DNA of 64,000 nt from Nansenia antarctica (GCA_963989245.1 OZ022345.1:35215222-35279221), one strand, 5' to 3'. Counted from the first letter of the stretch, positions 35,523 through 47,063 are shown. The notes: generated by a model not told the origin, from the letters alone. A program made the numbers and translations.

Positions 35523-35604
35523 ATGTCCCAGAATTCAGATCTCCACTGGGTGAAGAAGCTGGGTGGCGCTGCAGTCACACATCTGTCGGTCGCCGATGAG
35601 TCAC
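35519..35604 (-). other. Candidate hycc2 5' leader exon
   Basis: 86 nt on the minus strand between a good acceptor (TTGTTGTTGTGCAG) and a good donor (GAG|GTAAAG). It contains a short upstream ATG frame of 15 codons (MCDCSATQLLHPVEI) that stops within the exon. Another frame (DSSATDRCVTAAPPSFFTQW...) is open throughout but is not in frame with the hycc2 ATG. Orientation and position, 5.6 kb upstream of exon 1, fit a noncoding leader exon. I do not recognise it as part of any other gene. Confidence 0.4.
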
Positions 35605-37171
35605 CTGCACAACAACAATACACAGTCAGTCAGGTGGGCACGACATAGAATGTTCCAGATAGTAGTGTTGTTATGAGTGTCTTACACCACACAAAGATGG
35701 TACAGATTGACCCAGATAAGTAGTTCATAAGTGGCCACAACTGCCAGTGGTCGTAATGGGGATGAATCCACAGGAACAGGCTTCCTGGGGTGAAATTGTT
35801 GGGTGTTAACAAAAGCTTTCATTTCAGCATTCAATTTGCCTTTGGTCTGGACCCAGCAGAGTTCCCCACCAGGGAATCAATTACATTTTCACCACCGGTC
35901 ATGACTCAAGATCATTCCCTCGGGCTCAGCAGCATCAGCAGCCTCAGCTCTGAGCCCTGACCACCAAGACATGTCAAAGGACACGGGTGGGAAGTATGGA
36001 GATGTTCACTCCGGAGTGAGCCACTGAGAATAAGGCAGTGTGGGTGTAGGTAGCACGGGCTGCGTTGTGTTTTGATGCAGCAGACGCCTACACAGAACAT
36101 GAACACAAGCGAGAGTCTCGAGGACCGTTAAGCTCCTTCTCTCTCTACTGGCGCCGCATCACAAGAGCCCCACTCACTCTGCACTGAGAGTTTGGGCACA
36201 GACGGAGTGTTTATGTGAAGGACACTTCCATTAGCATCGCAGCAGCAACTAGAGACAATTACTATGCAGAGCCTGAGCAGCAGACTGAGACACTTGAGAG
36301 TGAGCTCTCTCCGTCAGCTTTAGAAGCAGACAGACTGAGTCGTCAGGGTTGAAAAGGATTCTCCTAGATTGAAGAGTTACAGGACCGTCTGAGATGAGAG
36401 AGATGATAGAGCTTGAGAACAGCATCAGGTATTATCTCTGAAGTCAAGTCGACATGGTACACAGTGATTCACTCCCTTCTCTTCAGAAGCTGACTCACCA
36501 GGTTCCATAGACATTTGCATCGACAGGATCAGGAAGCTATGCGCTAGTGTAATTTGGGTGAACTCTCCTTTTAGCTCACTCAGTGGCGAGGGTAAATAAA
36601 GTCAACCAAACTGTCAACATTCTGGTGTGCCATGGCTGACTTTTGCTTGCACTACAAAATACTCTTGTGTGTAACACAAATAACCACCGCTCGCTCTGAA
36701 ACTAAAGGACCTTTGATGAATCCAAATATTGTGAAACATATGTAACACATGCTGCAGCAAATGACTTCTACGGGAACATTATGTACTTAGAACAAAATGT
36801 CCATTACGGTTGTGTGAAACTAGAAAGGGAATTCAACCATGTATTAGTTGTGTTTCTTTAGAAAGAGAACTCAACCTAAGCTTTGTGGTTGTGTTTCGGT
36901 AGAAAGGGAACCTAAGCGTTAGCCGGTAATTTGGTTGAGAGCTGGTTTCAGTTACGCAGATACAGGGGAAGTCGGGCCTGGATGCTAGGCCCTGATAAGA
37001 AAGCGAGAGGTAAGCTTTGGGGGTAGCAACATTTCTGAGACAGAAAGACTCATGACCTGTGTTTGAACCATGCATTGATCACTCCCCAAATGATTGATTG
37101 TGATATGTGACCACATGGGTATCTGTCCATTTGTTTGTTGTCTGGTATACATCTGAATGGATCTTCATGGG

Positions 37172-37226
<55 letters not shown>

Positions 37227-37829
37227 CGTGTCTGTCCTGTGTGGAGTGGGTCTGATTGTCTAATGTCTAACAGCTGTGTCCTGTTCCTCAGATGCTGATT
37301 GCACCTGGTGCTTCAAGTATAAAAGGCCAGAGACCACTCTGCTGGCTTCTGACCCGTCTGCACAGTATTGTCATTTGTTATTTTCTTTAGTTCTTTTTTT
37401 ATTGTTATCCCCCTTCCCTTTTGGAAGGGTGATGTGCCTTTGTTTTGTTCTGTCGTTATGTTGAATCTTTTGTTGGTCCTCACCCTCCTGAGTGGTAGGC
37501 TCAAATCATTTTCTTTGATTCAATCAGCGACTTTGTCCATCTGTTTCCACTATAATGTACCATTGACATCTGACAATGAGCCCAGAGGGCATTTAGTCAA
37601 TGATAACGTTATATTGATCTTAAATACGATGCATCTGATTGGTTCATAGACATCGTACATCCTGCCCCAAGGAAATGTATAGCTTAGGATAGTCCCTTTG
37701 AGGGGGCTCCTGCCATGTTAGATGCTTGTATGGCACCATGTCTCTGACTGTCTGTCTCTGAACATAAACAATAAAGACCAACTTCTACTTCTTGTAAATA
37801 ATTTCTCTTGGGCGTTTCCGTCGCATCAC
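35605..37829. other. Upstream region, no gene recognised
   Basis: Mostly unique sequence with a (AC)n run at 37178-37224 and a duplicated GAACTCAACC/GTGTTTC-type patch near 36800-36910. The 36100-36500 part is non-repetitive and could be conserved non-coding DNA. Confidence 0.3.
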
Positions 37830-37886
37830 CTTTGTAGAGAATGACGCCACGTCAACGAGGAAGGGCATGGGCGTGGGCACGGAGGA
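37830..37886 (-). other. Candidate small exon, unassigned
   Basis: 57 nt between an acceptor (GGTCTCCACCGCAG) and a donor (AAAG|GTGATG). One frame is fully open, phase 0/0: SSVPTPMPFLVDVASFSTK. No family recognised. It could be a leader exon of hycc2, an exon of an unknown gene, or chance. Confidence 0.25.
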
Positions 37887-38019
37887 CTGCGGTGGAGACC
37901 AGAGATAGAGGCTGAAACAGAAGCGTTGTGGTTTTCAGGAGGAAACCACAGGACAGAAATAAGCCGGAGTATAGTAATCTATCCTCTGGCAGGGCTGGAG
38001 GCCGTTGGAGGAAGAACTG

Positions 38020-39035
38020 GCCACACCCCCCTCAGCTAGCTAGTAGCTACTGGCCACACCCCCTCAGCTAGCTAGTAGCTACTGGCCACACCCCCCTCAG
38101 CTAGCTAGTAGCTACTGGCCACACCCCCCTCAGCTAGCTAGTAGCTACTGGCCACACCCCCCTCAGCTAGCTAGTAGCTACTGGCCACACCCCCCTCAGC
38201 TAGCTAGTAGCTACCGGCCACATCACCCTCAGCTAACTAGTAGCTACTGGCCACATCACCCTCAGCTAACTAGTAGCTACTGGTCACATCACCCTCAGCT
38301 AGCTAGTAGCTACTGGCCACACCCCCCTCAGCTAGCTAGTAGCTACTGGCCACACCCCCCTCAGCTAGCTAGTAGCTACTGGCCACACCCCCCTCAGCTA
38401 ACTAGTAGCTACTGGTCACACCCCCCTCAGCTAGCTAGTAGCTACTGGCCACATCACCCTCAGCTAGCTAGTAGCTACTGGCCACACACCCCTCAGCTAG
38501 CTAGTAGCTACTGGCCACACCCCCCTCAACTAACTAGTAGCTACTGGTCACATCACCCTCAGCTAGCTAGTAGCTACTGGTCACATCACCCTCAGCTAGC
38601 TAGTAGCTACTGGCCACCCCCCCCTCAGCTAGCTAGTAGCTACTGGCCACACCCCCCTCAGCTAGCTAGTAGCTACTGGCCACACCCCCCTCAGCTAGCT
38701 AGTAGCTACTGGCCACACCCCCCTCAGCTAACTAGTAGCTACTGGTCACATCACCCTCAGCTAACTAGTAGCTACTGGCCACATACCCGTCAGCTAGCTA
38801 ATAGCTTTCTGGTCACATCCAACTAAGCTAGCTAGTAACTAACTACTGGTCACATCCCCGTCAGCTAGCTAATAGCTTTCTGGTCACATCCAACAAAGCT
38901 AGCTAGTAACTAACTACTGGTCACATACCCGTCAGCTAGCTAATAGCTTTCTGGTCACATCCAACTAAGCTAGCTAGTAACTAACTACTGGTCACATCCC
39001 CGTCAGCTAGCTAGTAGCTACTGGACACATGACTA
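38020..39035. repeat. 33-bp minisatellite, about 30 copies
   Basis: Unit CAGCTAGCTAGTAGCTACTG plus GCCACACCCCCCT. The right-hand part turns into a longer unit with TAATAGCTTTCTGGTCACAT. The GCTAGCTAGTAGCTAC part can form small hairpins. Confidence 0.95.
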
Positions 39036-39640
39036 GGCCTAGGCTATAGTATTCACCAGAGACTGAAGAGAATGATCGAAAAAAGAAATCAAGAGACTGA
39101 TGCTTCAAAGAGAACCACAGAGGAAAACCCACGAGAAACCCACTATCATATGCTGCAGGACCACCACCTCACAGACCTGCGTCCGTGCCTTGTGACGGAC
39201 GGACTGACTGACTGGTTGATCCTGATTGTAACACTTTGGTTCAGGTCAAACAACATTTCACAGAAGGTTCTCAGATTTCGGCCGAGAGCAAACGCCGTCA
39301 TGCTTGGCTGTCCTCAGCTATGGTGGCATCCAAACAAAAACAAAAACAAAACAAAACATTCAGAGGTTATTGCACCAGCACATCCAGTCTCGACAAAGAG
39401 AGAGAACCAGTTTGCTGTACCTTTAGGCTGGCTGGCGGTAGCTTATCTAAAAGAGTTCTGCTATGATGAATTTGGTCCGTATGAATAATGAACACGGACA
39501 AAACATCAAATGCACGACAGACAGAACGAGTCTCTTAATGAGTGAGAAGCCTGCAAAGCATGGTAGTATAACACACAGGCTTTTATCAGCATGGAAAAAG
39601 AGTGCTGGAAGAGAGAAATAAAATAAATAAAATTTAAATT
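39036..39640. other. No gene supported
   Basis: A 138-codon open frame (39072-39488, plus) exists but has no recognisable domain and contains a poly-A-derived KQKQKQN stretch. Treated as chance. Confidence 0.3.
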
Positions 39641-39834
39641 TGCCATTTAGCAGACGCTTTTAATCCAAAGCGACTTACAATTACGAATTACAGGGACATT
39701 CCCCCTGGAGTAACTGAGGGCTAAGTGCCTTACTCAAGGGCACACTAGTAGTGGTGTGGTTTCAGGCGGGATTTGAACTCACAACCTTCCGATCACAAGT
39801 CCAACTCACTATCCACTAGACCACCACTACCCTC
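39641..39834 (-). mobile_element. tRNA-derived SINE with L2-type tail
   Basis: On the minus strand: GGTAGTGGTGGTCTAGTGGA (A box), GTGAGTTCAAATCCCGCC (B box), core GCCCTTGAGTAAGGCACTTA, then tail GTAAGTCGCTTTGGATTAAA and AGCGTCTGCTAAATGGCAAA. Nearly identical copies are at 63061 and 63294. Confidence 0.93.
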
Positions 39835-40552
39835 TTTAAGAAAGACAGAAGCTAGTTGAATTTCCCCAAATGCAACTGAAAAATGTGCCTGGCTGACTGG
39901 GCAGCGGGCAATTCCACAAGTGTGACTGAAAGTAGGCCTAAATTCCCTTTTTCGGGAAATTCCTTCTGTTAAATTAAAAGTCCTATTTCCAAAAAAGTTC
40001 ATTTCAACAGTACATTCATTAGTAAATGCTCATTCCAACGTCTGACATATCTAAAATTCAATTCCATGTCTCAATTCCAGTGTTAGTTGAATTTCACACT
40101 ACATCATAATTCCACCACATGAAAGGTCTTAGGATTTCAGAAGTAAATTCTTTCCACTTTGTGACCAGATTTAGGAATTGGCCCATGAACATAATTTCAC
40201 TTAGGAAACTGTAATCAAGTTCAAAAACCCAGCTTAAAACATCACAATACCCGCCCTACTTTACACACGTCGTTGCCTGTGTGTCTGTGTGTATCGTAAC
40301 AACAGACTGGACCCATTGTTGACTAAATGTGGCTGTTGCTAATGAGGTCAGGGGACAATGAGGAAACTTTCCATTTGAAGCCATTCTGCCTCTGGTCATT
40401 ACTGCTCAGAGAGACGCCCTGATACTTCCTGTTTGCTACAGTTGAACAATAAAAGACAACATTACAAGTCGACAACATGAACACTGACAAACATTATGGG
40501 GCTCGATTCAAAAAATATTATGGGGCTCGATTCATGTGAGACAAAAAACACA
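39835..40552. other. No gene seen
   Basis: AT-rich unique sequence without recognised elements. Confidence 0.3.
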
Positions 40553-40953
40553 TTAACTCATTCAGTGCCGAGGGTGAATAAGGTCATGTTCTCACATGAA
40601 AGTCCGAATCATGAGCCGGAGCAAGTGGATGAGATTGCAACATTGTTGCATAAATGATTTCTCTGATTTGCGTTCTCACAGCCCTTCATGTAAACAAAGT
40701 AACATACGCAATCGAAGCAACAGACGTGGTAGTTGATTGGTCAGACAAATGTAAAATTGCCCGTTGGTCCCGCTCTTATCCAGATCAACACGCATGCGCT
40801 GTTGTTTTCCTATGGACAGCCTCGATGCGTCGTTTCTAATCGGAGCGAAACCACCCTTTTCAAGCGGAGCATCTGTCGGTTGTTTGCTCCGAGAGTGACT
40901 TCGAATGCACGTACTCATGAATGTTCCGGGAAACTTTTTGGCAGTTGGTGATT
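40553..40953. repeat. Dispersed repeat X, copy without SINE
   Basis: Starts TTAACTCATTCAGTGCCGAG and runs through GATTTGCGTTCTCACAGCCC, CGTGGTAGTTGATTGGTCAG and CCTCGATGCGTCGTTTCTAA to TTGCTCCGAGAGTGACTTCG. The paralogue at 45046-45960 carries a SINE at the GATGCGTCGTTTCT site. No coding capacity seen. Confidence 0.85.
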
Positions 40954-41874
40954 TAAGGCTACTCTCCACAGACGCACTTCTGCTAAAAGCCTAAACGGCC
41001 TTGGACTTCACGTTTATGGTGTCCTTGTGCCTCATGTGATGTCAAGTCATAAAGCCAATAAACACATTTAAAAAGTCAAACATGATTGCCTCCACATTAC
41101 TCCATAATAACCATATACAGTTCCTGTTTTCAGTCCTCACCATGACAGTGCATAGATACTAACAGGCCACTCAGCCAACAGCCGACTACAGCAGCCCAAC
41201 CATAAGGACCATAAGGACCCATTAGATCACAACCCATGAATGTAGTCAGCTCACCATGAGTACTGTTCACACTCAGGCTGAGGAAGAGGGGGAGAGAGGC
41301 GGAGAGAGAGAGAGAGGGGGGGGGGGACAGAGTGGTCTATTCAGGGAGAGAGAGGGTCATGGGTAGACAGTTGTTCTTAGGAGGGCCAGACAGAGGAGGG
41401 ACAGAGGAGCGCTTGTCTGGGTGTCTGTGTGTGACAGAGACGTATGCTTGTTTGTTTATTGACTTCCCCCTTCCCCTGGTCTGGTTTATTAGCGAACGCG
41501 GAGTTGACCTTTCAGTCAATCCACCACGGCTAAATGAGCTCAGCTCAGAGCCAGACCAGGACATTTGGGTAACTTCCGTCTCTCTATTAGTGCAGAGAGT
41601 AGAGAGAGTTGGGAGTGCCGTGCAGAGCCACGGTATCGACGTTTTCAGCCATTAAGTGATTATCTAACGAACAATTAGACGGATCAAAAGCAGCCTTTGA
41701 TTCCTGGAAATGTTCAGCCCGCTTGGAATTACCAAAGCCAATCCCATCACAGGACGGGAACATTCAAACTCACCTGTTCCACTCTAATCTCCCTCTCTCT
41801 CTCTCTCCTGGCCTCCCTTCCGCCTAATTTGCATGCATGTGTGAGTGTGTGTGTGAGAGAGAGAGACAGAGAAT

Positions 41875-41923
<49 letters not shown>

Positions 41924-41927
41924 CAGA

Positions 41928-41961
<34 letters not shown>

Positions 41962-43140
41962 AGATCTGATGGTGTGTTCCTGAGAGTCTCATCTGTCATC
42001 AGTGAATCGGCTCTGGAACATCTCATCACTGTTTGTCCTCCCCCCTCCTCCCCTCCCCTACCACGCTGGCAGCCCTCCCCTACCACGCTGGCAGCCCCCC
42101 CTCGTGCCCCCCATAAGCCCAAACACTGTCTGTTACTCCTGCCAAAACGTCCCGACACCCACTATGACCGGCATGCTAATCAACCCTCCCCCCTTTGACA
42201 GGCAAGCGCCACGCTGGGGCCATCCCCAGCCCCCCCCCGCAGGCTCCATGCTGGTGCCATCCCCCCCCCACCCCCTGCGGTTGTTTCTCTCCCTGTGACG
42301 ACAGTGTTGAAAACAAACACGCAGGCTGTCACATCTGACTGGAGACTCTGCAGAGTGGAGGTGTGGAGACAGGAAATACATTACCGCACACTCTGCTAAA
42401 CGGGTGCAGTTTCACAACACTGTAGGCCTACACACCGTTAGTATAGATTCATTTATTTTCCCCCCAACAAGTGCTTACGGGTGAGAATAAACACTGCAAG
42501 TCATTAGGAGAATCTCCAACACTAATTGTAACACAGGTGTAAAAAGTGTAAAAAAAAGAATGTGTAAAGTGTAAAAAAAAAAGTGGAAACGTCATCGGGT
42601 CTACAGAAACACACACATCCTGTTGAATGACCTCACCCCAACCCTTACCCCATCTTCACCGCAACCCTAATGACCACACCCCAACCCTTACCCTAACCCC
42701 AACCCTTACCCTAACCATAACCCCATCTTCACCTCAAAAAGAGGGAGAAACATGAGCACCTGACGTGAATATTCTCACAATCTCAAAACCACACACACAC
42801 GCACCTAAATGATATTGGCAGTGAGAAGAAAAAGTGCTTTTACTCAAAAGGCATCATGAATAATATATTCTGCACACCTGATATTGTCGCTGCGGTTCAA
42901 AGTGAGTAGAAAAACACATCCAACAAAACCTCCAGGCAACCATTAACAACCACGGCCTGTTACCTCTGAACAAGGTCAGGGAATAAACGTGGCGACTTCT
43001 GCCAGTAAGCAGTGGTGCATGGAGCTCTTAACTGACCGACTCGGAATGGATCACCAAGCGGTTACTCTGGGATGGCGGTTAAGAGGGAAATACAACATCT
43101 CTATTGTCCACACAACGTGGAAGTTTGCCTTTAAATTCAT
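40954..43140. other. Region with simple repeats, no certain gene
   Basis: GT and GA runs at 41850-41962, C-rich duplicated CCCCTACCACGCTGGCAGCC at 42055-42100, and telomere-like CCCTAACCCCAACCCTTACC at 42660-42720. A possible 23-nt exon is noted at 41255-41277 (minus). Confidence 0.4.
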
Positions 43141-43205
43141 TCACATTTATTAAATGTTTTGCATTTATCAGACGCCTTTATCTAATGCGACTCAGAACAA
43201 ATACA
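43141..43205 (-). repeat. L2-type tail fragment
   Basis: ATGTTTTGCATTTATCAGAC and GCCTTTATCTAATGCGACTC, a degraded tail. Confidence 0.6.
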
Positions 43206-43427
43206 TAATAAATAATGATGCTTCAGTAGCCTATAATAAAATGGCTGTAGGTGGTGGTGACACTACTAGCATTACATGTCTATTTGACAATAAGGCCATA
43301 GATTCTAGTCAGTGCAAAGTTGCAAACCTTCCACAACGCTTTCTTCCACAGCCTCAGGTAAAGTATTTGAGGGACAGCTTTTTATTTTTTCATTTGAAAA
43401 TGAACATGTTTACTCGCATGACCTCTC

Positions 43428-43570
43428 TAACCTTTCCTGACCCCTGACCTCTCTGACCCCCCTGACCTCTCTGACCCCCCTGACCTCTCTAACCTTTCCT
43501 GACCCCTGACCTCTCTAACCTTTCCTGACCCCTGAGCTCTCTAACCTTTCCTGACCCCTGAGCTCTCAGA
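43428..43570. repeat. TGACCTCTCTAACCTTTCC minisatellite
   Basis: Alternating units TGACCCCTGACCTCTCT and AACCTTTCCTGACCCCTGA. Confidence 0.88.
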
Positions 43571-43910
43571 TTCAGATTCAGATTCAGATTCAGATTCAGA
43601 TAACGTTTATTGCCATTATGCATACACATATAGGAATTTGCTTCGACATTACAGTAAGTGCGTTTATACTTTTTTCACGTGTATACAAAAACAAATGCAA
43701 AAAACAGGACAACACAGGACAGACAACAGTGCATTGGATAGTGCAATATAAAGTGCAGTGCAGAGTTTTTACAGTGAGTCCAGTGCATATTCAGTCCTGG
43801 GCAGACTTGGGGGCGGGGGGAGGGGGAAACCAGAGTCATTTATCAGCCTGGCGGCTGAGGGGTAGAAACTGAGCCTGTGGCGGGCCTCTCTGACCTTCCC
43901 TGACCTCTCT
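43567..43910 (-). mobile_element. LINE 3' end with (TCTGAA)n tail
   Basis: Reading the minus strand, the element ends GGCAATAAACGTTATCTGAA followed by TCTGAATCTGAA, a microsatellite-type LINE tail. The body contains CAATATAAAGTGCAGTGCAG on the plus strand. No reverse transcriptase is visible. Confidence 0.6.
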
Positions 43911-43994
43911 GTGATACAAACTCCTCCTGTACTCGTTACGTCGGTGACCGCGCATCCAGAAGAGAATTATTCAGCAACACAAACCAGTCAAACC

Positions 43995-44315
43995 AATGGT
44001 AAATGGACTGCACTTATATAGCCCCTTTTTTGCTACTCCAAAGCTCTTTACAACGGCCTCTCATTCACCCATTCACACACACATTCACACACCAATGGCA
44101 ACAATCAAACCAGTCCCACTGGTGTCCCTGCAGTACGACTACCATCACTTTATCACTTTATTATTATTTACTTTACTTATTTTTGCTTCACTCTTATTGT
44201 GATATTGTATCTTGATGCTGCAATGCTAACGTTGAGGAACCAAAGCTAGAGAAATTTACTTTTTTAAACTTTTTAAGTGTACTTGACGTAATAAAAGTGA
44301 TCTGATTCTGATTCA
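43995..44315 (+). mobile_element. LINE 3'-type fragment
   Basis: Starts near GGTAAATGGACTGCACTTAT, ATAGCCCC, and ends GTAATAAAAGTGATCTGATT then CTGATTC. Probably two overlapping 3' fragments. Confidence 0.45.
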
Positions 44316-44643
44316 TTCAGGCTTATCAATCGATCACAGATCACGTGGGGGTCCTCAAGACGAGGCGGCGAGGCCTGTTGACCGGGGTACCGTTACAGGG
44401 TAACGATCCGCGTCTCCAGGCAGCGGTCGACGTCCCCTCCCCGTGGCGCCACCCAGGAGTCTGACAGCGTCTACGTTCTGCAGGGCTGCAGGCTGGCCCG
44501 CCGTGTCCAACCCTGACACTGTATCCTGTACACGAAACCTAGCCTAGCGTAGCGACCGTAACTCTGCCAACTCTCTCTCAGTGTCTTGATATGGTTGTTG
44601 TTGTTGTTGTGGTGGTGGTGAAGGATGTGCAATGGAGCTTCAC

Positions 44644-44970
44644 CTGCCTGCCTGGCTGGCTGGACTGGGCTGTGGTAAGAGAGCCTGCCTCCCTCCCTCC
44701 TCCTCGCTCCCTCCCCCTCTCCTGCTCCATGACGTCAGCGGGACTCTGTGTCTCTAGCTAACCTGTCCTAATCTCCCCCCCCCCCCCCCTCCTCGTCTGC
44801 TTATCTGGGCCAGGCTCCTCCTCAGTCACCAGGCTGCCCGCGGCGCCACAGAGCCAAAGAGAGACGCTCGTTACTGCTGAATAAATACAGTTAGCGGCTG
44901 ATAACGCTACGCTAACTACTGTGTGTGTGTGTGTGCGTGCGTGTGTGTACGCCCATGCTACGTACATAAA
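44644..44970 (-). promoter_or_regulatory. Candidate promoter and first exon with CRE
   Basis: GC-rich segment with a perfect palindromic CRE, TGACGTCA, at 44730-44737 and, downstream on the minus strand, a good donor GGCAG|GTGAAG at 44644/44643. A minus-strand ATG (GTCATGG) overlaps the CRE and stays open for 29 codons to the donor. Its orientation and position upstream of the other candidate leader exon fit a hycc2 first exon, but this is inference. Confidence 0.3.
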
Positions 44971-45045
44971 CAAAGAGTCTCTGAAGGAGGAGGTAGGCCT
45001 CTGTGCTGTCCGTCTGTCTGTGCGTGGTTAGCCTGCGTGACGTCC

Positions 45046-45960
45046 ACTCAACTCATTTAGTGCCCAAAGTCGCCCAAATTGTGTGTGCCACCAAGGGTGA
45101 CTTTATTCACAGAAAAAATGCCTGAATGATGATGATGCTTCATTTTGTAGCCAATCAGAGTGTTGTTGCTAGGTAAAACACCACATAGAACACTCGGCAC
45201 TCGGAATCATGACCAGGAGCAAGTGGATGAGTTTGCAACATTGTTGCATAAATGTTTTCTCTGATTTGCGTTCTCACAGCCCTTTATGTAAACGAAGTAA
45301 CATACGCAATCGAAGTAACATACGCAATCGAAGCAACAGACGTGGTAGTTGATTGGTCAGAAAATTTGAAAATTGCCCGTTGGCCCCGCTCTTATCCAGA
45401 TCAACCCGCATGCGCTGTTGTTTTCCTATGGACAGCCTCGATGCGTCGTTTCTTTTTTTTTTTTTTTTTTCAGATTTTATCCCTTTTTCACCCAATTTGG
45501 TAGCCAATTTAACCCAACTTAGCATCCAATTATCCCCTGCCTATTGCATAGGATCCGCCGCACGACCCCGTGGCCGGCAGTCCCAGAAGAGGCCGCCAGG
45601 CAGACTAGGCTGACTGGCTCCTCGAGCCCAGTACCGTTATTCCGGCGCCCAGGGGGCGGTGTTGCGCGACGGATCCTAGTCCAGAAATACTCCTATACCG
45701 CCCTCGGAAGCGGCCGGCCAATATGCCGCTTCCCGTGTGCCTCGGCCATATCTGGATCTGGCGAGCCGGGATACGAACCCCGGCCCCGGTGGGCAGCATG
45801 CACTAGTGGCCAGTGCGTAGACCGCTACACCACCGCGGGGCACCGATGCGTCGTTTCTAACCGGAGCGAAACCACCCTTTTCAAGCGGAGCATCCGTCGG
45901 ATGTTTGCTCCGAGAGTGACTTCGAATGCGCGTTCTCACAGCTCCAAACGATGCAGAGCA
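45046..45960. repeat. Dispersed repeat X, copy interrupted by a SINE
   Basis: Begins CAACTCATTTAGTGCCCAAA; from 45190 it matches 40600-40930 closely, with an extra GTAACATACGCAATCGAA duplication at 45297-45332. Interrupted at 45454-45843 by a SINE. Confidence 0.85.
45454..45843 (-). mobile_element. Complete tRNA-derived SINE with target duplication
   Basis: On the minus strand it starts GGTGCCCCGCGGTGGTGTAG (A-box region), has B box GGGGTTCGTATCCCG, and ends in an A-tail (T-run at 45454-45470 on the plus strand). It is flanked by the perfect 15-bp direct repeat CGATGCGTCGTTTCT (45439-45453 and 45844-45858). The paralogous repeat at 40553 has the empty site. Confidence 0.95.
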
Positions 45961-46021
45961 AAGTGAATTTTATCCTAAACTCTGATTCCAAGTGAAGCAA
46001 ATGTTCTAGTGAGAACACACC

Positions 46022-46117
46022 CTGAGAGTTCATGTTAAGAAAGAAAGAAAGAAAGAAAGGAGACAGAGACAGAAAGAAGAGAGAGAGACAGAAAGAAGAG
46101 AAAGAGACAGAAAGAGA

Positions 46118-46182
<65 letters not shown>
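46022..46182. repeat. (GAAA)n and (GA)n microsatellites
   Basis: GAAAGAAAGAAAG then AGACAGAAAGAAGAGAG and a perfect GA run of about 70 bp. Confidence 0.95.
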
Positions 46183-46184
<2 letters not shown>

Positions 46185-46560
46185 GGGTGAAATTGGCGTA
46201 CGGATATAAAAATAAACTGTCCATGTCTGTCTCCAGCCTAAGTCGTGGTGAGGTAAGGAGAGTGTACCTGGTCAATAAATGATGCAAGACAGGACAGCAG
46301 TCAGAGAGGAGGGGGGGAGGGAGGGAGGGGGGGGGGAGAGGCAGAGAGGGACAGAGAGAGGCAGAGAGAGAGACGGAGAGAGAGAGAGACACCTCCAGCC
46401 TCCCAGGGTGCGCTCAGTTCCCCTCCAGCTCTCTGCCTGCCAGGCCCCAGGACAGACAGAACCAGAACCGGGTCATTGTTACATCCCATCATTAAGAGAC
46501 ACAGGTTCTTCTCTTACGACAGCTCACAGCCTTTAACTCATTCAGTGCCGAGTGTAATAA

Positions 46561-46850
46561 CAGGGTTCCTACAAGTTTCAACAAGTCGAATTTAAGACCT
46601 TTTAGATCTTTTTTAGACCTTGTTGAATATCATTTTTGACCTGTTCGTGACACCATATGAGAGCTTTTTGTCATCCTGCCTTAGCTTTGTTCGCCAATAA
46701 TTTCTCCCGGGGGCACGAATTGGCTTTTCTTTTTTGGGGTTCCAGCTTGATTCATTTCCACGTAAATAGATGTGGTCGGACTGACTTCCTTGCAGGATAA
46801 GCTAATCTCATTTTTAAGACCTAGCACCTAATTTTTAGACCGAATAACGG
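46561..46850. mobile_element. CAGGGTTCC-type element, copy 3 (truncated)
   Basis: Starts CAGGGTTCCTACAAGTTTCA and matches copies 1, 2 and 4 but lacks the GGAACCCTG end; the homology stops near CCGAATAACGG. Confidence 0.8.
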
Positions 46851-46940
46851 CCCCCCAAATCATTTTACAACTTGTTGTAATTATGTTATGTCGTTTCTGT
46901 CGAACTCCGTAAGTAAGCAATGTATGTAAGCAACGCCTGG

Positions 46941-47063
46941 TGCGTTCGTAAATTTGCTCTGAGAGCGCCGGAGCGCACACTGGGTTCAACGTCATAAAGG
47001 GACCAGGTAATTTGATTGGACAAGAGGTGCTGATCAGATTTCCAGGGCAAATTTACGAACGCA
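46941..47063. mobile_element. Short MITE with TGCGTTCGTAAATTTGC termini
   Basis: Inverted ends TGCGTTCGTAAATTTGCTCT and GGGCAAATTTACGAACGCA enclose AATTTGATTGGACAAGAGGT. Relatives sit inside two hAT elements (48601-48704 and 59100-59229). Confidence 0.7.

Noticed and set aside
35519..35604. Reading the leader-exon frame DSSATDRCVTAAPPSFF as an N-terminal extension of hycc2
   Set aside because: Joining it to 29911 puts it out of frame with the conserved ATG, so a noncoding leader is more likely.
39072..39488. 138-codon plus-strand frame
   Set aside because: No recognised domain, low-complexity KQKQKQN part, no splice or promoter context.
39641..39834. tRNA gene, from A- and B-box matches
   Set aside because: No tRNA fold or anticodon arm could be supported; the box motifs belong to a tRNA-derived SINE with an L2-type tail. 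The same applies to 35312, 45454, 53012, 63061 and 63294.
42640..42725. Telomere-like CCCTAACCCCAACCCTTACC stretch
   Set aside because: Short and degenerate, mixed with ACCCCAACCC; more likely a simple repeat than an interstitial telomere.
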